Of a stretch of 14,823 bases of DNA, positions 7,320 through 14,288 are shown one piece after another (the stretch's first letter is position 1; each line of letters begins with the position of its first letter). Below the pieces are notes generated by a model, which worked only from the letters and a program-made list of their open reading frames with translations, had not been told where the DNA came from and did not search any database. The DNA comes from Chloroflexota bacterium (GTDB lineage Bacteria; Chloroflexota; Dormibacteria; Dormibacterales; Dormibacteraceae), in assembly GCA_005880525.1 (NCBI GenBank), contig VBFW01000010.1:1-14823 (forward strand), in the 5' to 3' direction. The position numbers and the translations under genes were made by a program.

Positions 7320-7331
7320 TTTGTATACAAA
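7320..7331. promoter_or_regulatory. Operator-like dyad 1a (TTTGTATACAAA)
   Basis: A perfect 12-bp palindrome, the outer member of the pair upstream of the metallophosphoesterase gene. Its centre lies 41 bp (about four helical turns) from dyad 1b. The sequence is AT-rich in a GC-rich background and its core recurs at 7361, 8044 and 8084, which argues for a protein-binding site. The GT-AC dyad style resembles some GntR-family operators, but no regulator gene is in the window. Confidence 0.7.
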
Positions 7332-7360
7332 CGCACGATATCGGCGGCGAATAAGGCGCG

Positions 7361-7372
7361 TTTGTATACAAA
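7361..7372. promoter_or_regulatory. Operator-like dyad 1b (TTTGTATACAAA)
   Basis: Identical to dyad 1a and extendable to the 18-bp perfect palindrome GCGTTTGTATACAAACGC (7358-7375). It ends 28 bp before the preferred GTG start of the metallophosphoesterase at 7401, so an occupied site would cover the promoter or translation start region. Confidence 0.72.
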
Positions 7373-7400
7373 CGCTGCAATCGCGGAACATCTGAGTGAC

Positions 7401-8024
7401 GTGCGCATCCTGGCGGTCGCTGACGAGGTGGCCGAGTCGCTCTATGGCGACACCCTCAAGGAGCTGCGGCCGGACCTGATCCTGGCCGCCGGGGACTTGC
7501 CGTTCGACTACCTGGAAAACCTGGTCAGCCGCACCGATGTGCCGCTGCTCTACGTGCCGGGCAACCACGACCCCGCGCTGAAGCTCGGCGACTCGACGTT
7601 CGAGGGTCTGTCGCCGAAGTACGACGGCAGCGGACCGCCTGGGTGCATCAACGTCGACGGGCGCATCGAGCAGGCGGCCGGATTGTGGATCGCTGGCCTG
7701 GGCGGATCGATCCGCTACAACGAAGGGCCGAACCGCTACACCCAGCGTGAGATGCGCTGGCGTGCCCGGAAGCTTGCGTGGCGCGCGCGCCTCAGCCGCC
7801 GGCGCATCGACATCCTGCTGACCCACGCGCCCGCGGCTGGACTAGGAGACGCGGGCGACCCCGCGCATGTCGGCTTCGACGCGTTTCACCGGCTCGTCCT
7901 CAGGCTTCGACCGCGGATGCACATCCACGGGCACGTGCGGAAGTTCGGCCCGAAGAACGAGGACCTGCGCCTGGGCGAGACGGTGATCGTCAATGCGATC
8001 CCGTACCGCGTCCTCGAGCTCTAG
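7401..8024 (+). CDS. Calcineurin-like metallophosphoesterase
   Basis: A 207-aa metallophosphoesterase-fold protein that probably hydrolyses a phosphomono- or diester; the substrate is unknown. Motifs in order are VADEV (D8), AAGDLPFD (G31-D32), PGNHDP (N55, H56, D57), LTHAP (H142) and HIHGHVRKFG (H176, H178). Two usual site-1 metal ligands are absent: the His of D-x-H is Val10 and the last His of GHxH is Arg180, so a mononuclear or altered metal centre is possible. I chose GTG 7401 because the open frame upstream starts at a TTG (7362) inside the dyad 1b operator. No good Shine-Dalgarno is visible. Paired dyads 1a/1b precede it and 2a/2b follow, suggesting shared control with the lytic transglycosylase downstream. 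Confidence 0.85.
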   Translation: MRILAVADEVAESLYGDTLKELRPDLILAAGDLPFDYLENLVSRTDVPLLYVPGNHDPALKLGDSTFEGLSPKYDGSGPPGCINVDGRIEQAAGLWIAGLGGSIRYNEGPNRYTQREMRWRARKLAWRARLSRRRIDILLTHAPAAGLGDAGDPAHVGFDAFHRLVLRLRPRMHIHGHVRKFGPKNEDLRLGETVIVNAIPYRVLEL

Positions 8025-8043
8025 CGCTCGTCCGAAGCGCGAT

Positions 8044-8053
8044 CTGTATACAG
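8044..8053. promoter_or_regulatory. Operator-like dyad 2a (CTGTATACAG)
   Basis: A perfect 10-bp palindrome sharing the TGTATACA core with the other three dyads, with C/G replacing T/A at the outer position. It begins 20 bp after the metallophosphoesterase stop. Its centre is exactly 41 bp from that of dyad 2b, the same spacing as in pair 1. Confidence 0.68.
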
Positions 8054-8083
8054 CCGCGGGTTATTTCCGCGAAATTCGCTGCG

Positions 8084-8095
8084 TTTGTATACAAA
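8084..8095. promoter_or_regulatory. Operator-like dyad 2b (TTTGTATACAAA)
   Basis: Identical 12-bp palindrome to 1a and 1b, and like 1b preceded by GCG. It lies 47 bp before the ATG of the lytic transglycosylase. The inter-dyad sequence of pair 2 also contains CGCGG/CCGCG arms (8056-8071). Confidence 0.72.
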
Positions 8096-8142
8096 TCGCG
8101 GCTTCGCTGGTCGCCGAAGTCGATGACAGCGTTTCTCATTTG

Positions 8143-8730
8143 ATGCGGATCGTCTGTGCTCTTGGGTTCGTGGCGCTGTGCGCGGCCGCGTGCACGCAGG
8201 GCGTGGTGAGCGCGCAGAGCAGCGACATGTCGCTGCCGCCGCTCGACCAGCAGATGACCATCGACCCCGGCACGCCGCCGTCCCCATCCATCGACCCCAA
8301 CGCGCCGCCGCTCGACCTGCGTGTGGTCAAGTCGATGATCTATGCATCCGCGGTCAAGCACCGGGTGAATCCGTACCTGGTGATGGGACTCGGCTGGTGG
8401 GAGAGCGGCTGGAACCAGTCAGCGGTCTCGTCCGCGGGCGCGATCGGGGTCATGCAGATCATGCCCGCAACCGGCGACTCCGAGGGCCCGATGCTGATGC
8501 GGCGGCAGGTGAACATCCACGACCTTGCCGACAACATCGAGCTTGGGGCGGCCATCATCAAATACAACCTCGACGGATACCATGGCGACCTCGTGAGAGC
8601 GCTCGCCGACTACTACGGCGGTCCGACCATGGCCACCGACTGGAACCACCTTCGCGCAGACGCGAAGCGCTACGTCTACGGCATCTACCAGCTGGCGGTC
8701 GCGTTCCGCGACGGTCGGGGACCGGTCTAG
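8143..8730 (+). CDS. Exported lytic transglycosylase (SLT domain)
   Basis: A 195-aa protein predicted to cleave peptidoglycan glycan strands with 1,6-anhydro product formation. The start is ATG 8143; upstream in-frame sequence overlaps the dyads and is not protein-like. A hydrophobic signal region (residues 2-16) ends at AAAC (Cys17), which could be a weak lipobox, with an alternative VSA|QSS cleavage a few residues later. A Pro/Asp-rich linker follows. The SLT domain has WWESGWN with the catalytic Glu87, then AVSSAGAIGVMQIMPATG, then NIELGAAIIKYNL and ALADYYGG, all typical of family-1 lytic transglycosylases, and looks complete. The paired TGTATACA dyads directly upstream suggest repressor control. 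It converges on the thioesterase gene with a 4-bp gap. Confidence 0.9.
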   Translation: MRIVCALGFVALCAAACTQGVVSAQSSDMSLPPLDQQMTIDPGTPPSPSIDPNAPPLDLRVVKSMIYASAVKHRVNPYLVMGLGWWESGWNQSAVSSAGAIGVMQIMPATGDSEGPMLMRRQVNIHDLADNIELGAAIIKYNLDGYHGDLVRALADYYGGPTMATDWNHLRADAKRYVYGIYQLAVAFRDGRGPV

Positions 8731-8734
8731 CCGG

Positions 8735-9108
8735 CTACCGCGTCAGCACCGCTTGCGTTTGCGTGACCTGCGCCACGCGCTTGCCGGCGGCGTCGTAGAG
8801 GTCGGTCTGGACCACGATGGTCGAGCGCCCCACGTGCAGGGGCCTGGCGACCGCCTCGACGGTGCCCTCGCGCACCCCGCGGAAGAAGTTCGTCTTCGAC
8901 TCGATGGTGCTCGTCAGCGCTCCGTCGGGCAGGTTGAGGAACGCGCACAGCGCTCCCGCGGTGTCGGCCAGGGCCATGACAACGCCCCCATGCAGCACGC
9001 CGCCCGACGTGCACAGGTGCTCGGCCCATGCGAGCCGGGCGCGCACCTCGTTGCGGTCGGCCTCGGCGAGCTCGATGCCCAGGTGCCGCGCGAACGGCAT
9101 CGTGTCGA

Positions 9109-9121
<13 letters not shown>
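8735..9121 (-). CDS. PaaI-like hotdog-fold thioesterase
   Basis: A 128-aa hotdog-fold acyl-CoA thioesterase-like protein. The core motif LHGGVVMALADTAGALCAF is the PaaI-type catalytic helix (HGG, then Asp), followed by STIESKTNFFRGVREG and the strand STIVVQTDLYDAAGKRVAQVTQTQ. The start is assigned to TTG 9121 because a GGAGG (9132-9136, minus strand) lies 10 bp upstream and the coding signature begins there; the frame stays open further upstream but that part is not protein-like. The start lies inside the 3' end of the glycosidase gene, overlapping it by 13 bp, so translation is probably coupled. Its acyl substrate is unknown and its link to nucleoside catabolism is not obvious. Confidence 0.87.
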
Positions 9122-10001
<880 letters not shown>

Positions 10002-10005
<4 letters not shown>

Positions 10006-10718
10006 GCCGGACGCGCTCCGACCTTCGCCACCGCGGCCGCGGCCACCCGCACTGCATGCTCGCCCGCGCGCTGCGGACCTTCGCCGGACACGATCGCGAT
10101 GCAGAAGTCCATCGCGACGGGCATCGCGTCGGCCTCGGCAGCGGTCGCAAACAAGATGTCGGGCTTGATTCGCGCCAGCTCCGACATCATCCGCGCCGGC
10201 CCGTAGTCGACCAACCCTGCCACCGACGACAGGTCGACCGACACGCGACCCCGGCCGAGGCGAACCATCTCCACCGCGGTGCGCGCTGCGGTCGCAAGGG
10301 GTTCGCGGAACAAGGAGTACGCGGGCACGTGGATCAGGTCCACGCCCACGAACCACTCGGGCCGCAGGTCGTCGCGGCGCAGCCCGACGCTCGCCCCGCG
10401 CTGCGTCGCCATGGTCCGCTCACCGCCGGGCCCGATGAGAACGGCGATGGCCCCGGTGGGCTCGGCGGCTCGCACCGCGTGCACCTCCACGCCGCCGGCC
10501 TCCAGCTCCGCCACCAGCCGCCGGCCCGCGTCGTCGTCGCCGACGCGAGTGACAAGGCGCGATCGCTCGCCAAGCGAGGCCGCCCAGGCACAGAAGTTCG
10601 CAGCCTGACCGCCACCGCCGACGCGTATCGCCGCGGGCGTGTCGTCGTTGGTACGAAGTTCACCATGAGGCGCAATCGTGATGTCGAGCACGAGGTCACC
10701 GATTGCGGCCAGCAGCAC
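10002..10718 (-). CDS. PfkB-family carbohydrate kinase lacking the GAGD region
   Basis: A 238-aa ribokinase-like protein, short against the usual 290-320 aa. The start is GTG 10718. The N-terminal half is normal: GDLVLDI, the glycine signature GGGGQAANF (34-42), the LVTRVGDDDAGRRL segment and IKPDILFATAAEADA. The family's second signature (DTTGAGDAF-like, carrying the anion hole and catalytic Asp) is not found. After EADAMP (about residue 200) the chain goes straight to VAMDFCIA and a GEGPQRAGEHAVRVAA helix normally found after that motif. About 50 residues seem to be missing in frame. By position next to psuG it would phosphorylate pseudouridine, but activity is doubtful. It is divergent from the FtsE-FtsX gene across 72 bp. 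Confidence 0.8.
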
Positions 10719-10790
10719 CTCAAGAGGATAGTCGCGGCTTTCTCTGATGGAAATCTCAGCCGGGCCTGCTCTAATCTCTGGTTGACAAGG

Positions 10791-12647
10791 GTGGGGACCC
10801 GAACGCCAGCCGGCGCCACGACGCGTGCCTCTCGGAAGGCGGCGACGAATCGTCGCCTACAAGGGGAATCGAAGCCTGCGCCGGCTCCGCTGATCAAGCT
10901 CAGCGCGGTCAGAAAGCTGTTCGGCAAGCGCGTCGTGATCGACAAGCTCCACCTCACTGTCGCGCCGGGCGAGCTGGTCGAGGTGACGGGTCCCAGCGGA
11001 GCGGGGAAGACCACGCTGCTGCGTCTGCTGCACGGCCAGCTGCGGCCGACCGCCGGCGAGGTATGGGTCGAGGGACGAGCGCTGCACAAGTGGTGGCGCC
11101 GCGACCTCGACCGCATCCGGCACGACGTTTCGTTCCTGTTCCAGGAGCAGCGCCTGCTCGGCCGCCTGACCGCGCTCGAGAACGTGGTGCTTGCGCTGAT
11201 GGTGAACGAGCCCGACACCCCCTATCGCGAGATCCAGCAACGCGCGTCAGGCGCGCTCGACGCGCTGGGTGTGGGGCACCGCCGGGATGCTTACCCGCAC
11301 CAGCTGTCCGCGGGGGAGCGGCAGCGCGTGGCCGTGGCTCGAGCGCTCGTGAGCCGGCCGCGCGTCCTGCTGGCGGACGAGCCGTTCACCGCGATCGACA
11401 GGGACAACGCGCAGGTCGTGGCCCGCATGCTGGAAGAGGCGGCGGCGCACGGGACCGCGGTGGTCGTCGCGACGCATCGGCCCAGCGGGCGCGCTTCGCG
11501 CGTGGTCCGCCTGCCCGACGGCGTCGTGGAGGAGGGCAACCACCGGCCGGCGCCGGCCAACGGCTCGCGCGCGGCCAAGCTCGGCTGGCGGCGGCTCGTC
11601 GAGTCGAACGGGCACAGCAACGGCCAGTCCAATGGCCAATCGAACGGCCACTCGAACGGCCACTTCAACGGCAAGGCCCGCGCCAACGGACACAAGAACG
11701 GCTCGGCCTCACCGGCGCGGCCCGCTGCGGTTCCGCGCTGGAAGCGATATAGCGCCCTTGTCGAGAACAGCTTTCGCCTGGTCGTTCTCGGTGGCCTGCG
11801 CAGCTGGCGGCGTGACCTGCGCTTCAACGCACCGGCGATGCAGACGCTCGCGATGGTGCTCCTGCTGTGCGGCCTGCTGGCGCTCGTGGGCATCTCGCTC
11901 GGCCGCTCGGCAGCCACCGCGGAGGTGCAGGCCTCGACCGTGCGCGTCTATCTGAGCGAGAACGCCACTGACGGCCAGATCAGCGCCTTGAAGGACAAGT
12001 TCACCGCCGACGCGCGCGTCGCGTCGGTACGCCAGGTGAGCGCCGCGGAGGCGAAGCAGGAGGCGAGCGGCCGGCCCGGGCTCAGCACGCTGGCCGGCCT
12101 CAGCGACTCCAACCCGTTTCCGGCCAGCCTCGATGTGCGCGTGAAGCTCGTCACCGAGGTCAGCGCGGTCGCCCAGATCGCGAACGGCGACCCAGCGGTC
12201 GATCCGGCCTATCCGACCTCGTACGACCCTGACGTGTACGGCCGCCTGCGCAGCATCGCGATCGGGGTGGGCCTGGTCGGAGGCGTGCTGCTCCTGCTCT
12301 TTGCATTCATCGCCTACGCGGTCACCGCCAACTCGATGCGAGCGGTCGCGGCCGCGCGTCGCGAAGAGTTGACTACCCTGCGGCTCCTCGGCGCGCGCCA
12401 CTGGATGCTGCGAGATCCGTTCGTGATCGAAGGCTTGATGACAGGCGCAGTCGCGGGGTTGGTCGCAGGCGCGCTTGTCGCAGTCGCCTACCTGCTGGCG
12501 ATGCGCTTCGCCGACGCGACGTACGTGCAGCTGCTGCCCGGCGTGGGCCTTACCGCCACGCGCTTTGTGATCGCCGGGGTCGTCATCGCCGGCATGGTGC
12601 TAGGCATAGCGACCGCCGTCCTCAGCTTCAGGCGCGTGCGAGCGTGA
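10791..12647 (+). CDS. ftsEX: FtsE-FtsX fusion: cell-division ABC ATPase plus permease in one chain
   Basis: A 618-aa protein combining the two normally separate FtsEX subunits, which transmit ATP hydrolysis across the membrane to activate peptidoglycan hydrolases at the septum. FtsE part (about 34-250): Walker A GPSGAGKTT (67-75), FQEQRLLGRLTALENV with the FtsE-typical RLL, signature LSAGERQRVAVARA (from 172), Walker B VLLADEP (192-198) and ATHR with His229. A repetitive SNGH/SNGQ linker follows (272-305). FtsX part: TM1 (about 353-373), an extracytoplasmic domain of about 110 residues, then TM2 (489-512), TM3 (547-570) and TM4 (592-613), with the AARREELTTLRLLGA coupling region. There is no stop or internal start between the halves. 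The start is GTG 10791 or TTG 10782, without a Shine-Dalgarno; a TCTAAT at 10770 fits a leaderless transcript. It overlaps the M23 gene by 4 bp. Confidence 0.92.
   Translation: MGTRTPAGATTRASRKAATNRRLQGESKPAPAPLIKLSAVRKLFGKRVVIDKLHLTVAPGELVEVTGPSGAGKTTLLRLLHGQLRPTAGEVWVEGRALHKWWRRDLDRIRHDVSFLFQEQRLLGRLTALENVVLALMVNEPDTPYREIQQRASGALDALGVGHRRDAYPHQLSAGERQRVAVARALVSRPRVLLADEPFTAIDRDNAQVVARMLEEAAAHGTAVVVATHRPSGRASRVVRLPDGVVEEGNHRPAPANGSRAAKLGWRRLVESNGHSNGQSNGQSNGHSNGHFNGKARANGHKNGSASPARPAAVPRWKRYSALVENSFRLVVLGGLRSWRRDLRFNAPAMQTLAMVLLLCGLLALVGISLGRSAATAEVQASTVRVYLSENATDGQISALKDKFTADARVASVRQVSAAEAKQEASGRPGLSTLAGLSDSNPFPASLDVRVKLVTEVSAVAQIANGDPAVDPAYPTSYDPDVYGRLRSIAIGVGLVGGVLLLLFAFIAYAVTANSMRAVAAARREELTTLRLLGARHWMLRDPFVIEGLMTGAVAGLVAGALVAVAYLLAMRFADATYVQLLPGVGLTATRFVIAGVVIAGMVLGIATAVLSFRRVRA
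11604..11705 (+). repeat. 12-bp tandem repeat encoding the Ser-Asn-Gly-His/Gln linker
   Basis: Six consecutive 12-bp units of the form (TCG/AGC/TCC/TTC)-AAY-GGN-(CAC/CAG/CAA/AAG) run from 11604 to 11675, with two diverged units to 11705. They encode repeated SNGH/SNGQ. Units at 11640 and 11652 are identical. The repeat lies exactly between the ATPase and permease domains of the FtsE-FtsX fusion and would form a flexible cytosolic tether. Such repeats are prone to length change by slippage in 4-residue steps. Confidence 0.85.
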
Positions 12648-13753
12648 GACGCGTAGCCGCGCTGGCGCTGGCGGCCGCGATTTGCGCCGCATCGCTCGCG
12701 CTTCGCGTGCCGGCACCGGCTGCCGCAACGACCGTATGCCCGAGCCCCAGCCCGAGCGCAACCGCGACCGATGCGCGCACATGCGCGCAGGCGGCACTCG
12801 ACCAGTTGACGCAGCGTCTCGGCGGTGACCTGGCCGCAGCGCTGACCACACAGCACCACCTGAGCGACACTGTCGCCGCCGCGACGGTGCGGGCGCAGCT
12901 GCTCGCCGCCGAGGTCGCCCAGGAGGAGCTGACGATCAGGAATCTGCAGAACCAGATCGCCGCGCTCGATGAGCAGATCGCGAGCCTGGAGCTGCGCATC
13001 GACAACGAGCGGGCGCAGGTGAAGGCGCTGGCGCGTGCGATGTATCGACGCCCCTCGTCGTTTCTCGACATCCTCGCGAGCTCGGGCAACCTCGCCGACG
13101 CCCTGACCGCGACGGGGGACATGGTGATCGCCGGCCAGCGCGCGCACGCGCTGCAGGAGCGGCTCGCGAACGACCTGGTCACGGTGCAGGCGGACCGCGA
13201 TGCTCGTCAGTCGGATCTCGATGACGAGCAGGCGAGGCTAGACCAGGTTCAGGGAAGCGTCGACGAGCTCGCGACCATCCAGGTGCAGATCGACACTCTC
13301 ACCAATCAGCTGGCGGCGCTGATCGCCCACATCCGCAGTACGGTGGCCCAGCTTCCCAACATCTCGTCGGACGTGGCGGCGCAGGTCACCAGCCTGATGG
13401 AGCAGCAGGAGGCGAACCTCAGCCAGCAGTCGCAGTCGGCCGCCTGGGCGCTCGCAGGCGTCGGGGGCGGCGACGCGATGGCGCTGATGGCGCTGCCCGC
13501 CGGGTTCGGGCCATATGGCCTGCAGCTGTCGTGGCCGATCATTGGCGGCACCCTGACGCAGCCCTTCGGCCCGACCACGTTCGCGCTGGAGCCGCCCCTC
13601 GGACAGTACCCGCACTTCCACACAGGCATCGACATCGCGGCCCCGTCCGGAACGCCAGTGCTGGCCGCAGCCGACGGTCTCGTGGTGGCGGTCCTGCACA
13701 CGCGCTACAACGGCGCGGTCATCGACCCGCTGGCTTACCTGCCGCCCCGGTAG
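12644..13753 (+). CDS. Coiled-coil M23/LytM-family protein with incomplete peptidase domain
   Basis: A 369-aa exported protein of the EnvC/CwlO-like kind that FtsEX usually controls. The start is GTG 12644, overlapping the FtsEX stop (GTGA). A signal peptide (about 1-27) and short Ser/Pro stretch precede a long coiled coil (about 70-270; EELTIRNLQNQIAALDEQIASLELRID is typical). The M23 domain opens normally with QPFGPTTFALEPP and HFHTGIDIAAPSGTPVLAAADG, containing zinc ligands H326 and D330. The strand VVAVLHT is then followed immediately by RYNGAVIDPLAYLPP, which is the usual extreme C-terminus. The intervening part with the YxH and HLHF motifs (about 50 residues) is absent, so no metal site can be completed. 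It probably acts, like E. coli EnvC, as a non-catalytic activator or scaffold, or it is a decaying hydrolase. Confidence 0.85.
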   Translation: MRRVAALALAAAICAASLALRVPAPAAATTVCPSPSPSATATDARTCAQAALDQLTQRLGGDLAAALTTQHHLSDTVAAATVRAQLLAAEVAQEELTIRNLQNQIAALDEQIASLELRIDNERAQVKALARAMYRRPSSFLDILASSGNLADALTATGDMVIAGQRAHALQERLANDLVTVQADRDARQSDLDDEQARLDQVQGSVDELATIQVQIDTLTNQLAALIAHIRSTVAQLPNISSDVAAQVTSLMEQQEANLSQQSQSAAWALAGVGGGDAMALMALPAGFGPYGLQLSWPIIGGTLTQPFGPTTFALEPPLGQYPHFHTGIDIAAPSGTPVLAAADGLVVAVLHTRYNGAVIDPLAYLPPR

Positions 13754-14250
13754 AGGTCTGCGCTCGGCGCGTTCGGCGAGTGGATTCGCTGGCCGATGAG
13801 GCGCGCGCATTCACGCATCAGCTCGAGCAGCTCGTCCTCGATCTGGACCTGGTCCTTGCTGGCTCCGCACAGGGTCCCGAACCACTTGCCTTCGACTGTG
13901 AACACGGGATAGGAGACGAAGGTCCGGATGTCGAGCAGCCGGGCGACGCTGCTGCGCGGATACGCCTTCTGCGCGTCTGGGGTGTAGTTCGGCACGCCGC
14001 CCTCGGAGACGAACCTGCACACGCCTTCAGACCAGGGCAGCGAGATGTCCTCGGGGATGTGGAAGACGTCGCTGCTGTTGAACGAAAACAGGATTCGCTG
14101 CTCGTCCTCGTCCAGCCTCGTCTCAGCGAGGTAGGTGGAGCTGAGGCCCGTGAGCGCGGCCAGCCTCGCCAGCAGCCCACGCGCCACGCTCTCCAGGTCC
14201 TCGCCCGATGCAGCCACCTCGGCGAGCAGCTCCCGTGCCGTCGGAGCCAT
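13735..14250 (-). CDS. Stand-alone GAF-domain protein
   Basis: A 171-aa protein consisting of essentially one GAF sensor domain: LESVARGLLARLAALTGLSSTYLAETR, then PWSEGVCRFVSEGG, then ARLLDIRTFVSYPVFTVEGKWFGTLCGAS, with the closing helix ELLELMRECARLIGQ. GAF domains bind small ligands such as nucleotides or chromophores. No output domain (GGDEF, EAL, kinase or HTH) is attached, so partner and ligand are unknown. The start is ATG 14250. A TATGTT sequence about 7 bp upstream on the minus strand would suit a -10 element of a leaderless transcript. Its stop (TAA, 13735) overlaps the convergent M23 gene by 19 bp. It is divergent from the substrate-binding protein gene, 38 bp away. Confidence 0.82.
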   Translation of the reverse strand: MAPTARELLAEVAASGEDLESVARGLLARLAALTGLSSTYLAETRLDEDEQRILFSFNSSDVFHIPEDISLPWSEGVCRFVSEGGVPNYTPDAQKAYPRSSVARLLDIRTFVSYPVFTVEGKWFGTLCGASKDQVQIEDELLELMRECARLIGQRIHSPNAPSADLYRGGR

Positions 14251-14288
14251 GTCGTAAACATAATCGGCTATCGTTCGGCGCCACGCCG

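Noticed and set aside
7362..7400. TTG start of the metallophosphoesterase inside dyad 1b
   Set aside because: It would make the operator palindrome part of the coding sequence, and the added residues are not conserved-looking. GTG 7401 starts right at the family's first strand.
7320..8095. CRISPR or transposon terminal repeats for the four dyads
   Set aside because: There are only four short palindromes, no regular spacer array, no target-site duplications and no transposase. Placement before two genes fits operators better.
10782..10810. TTGACA at 10782 as a -35 box for FtsE-FtsX
   Set aside because: No -10-like sequence lies 16-19 bp downstream (GCCAGC is there), and the hexamer falls within or just before the probable start codon.
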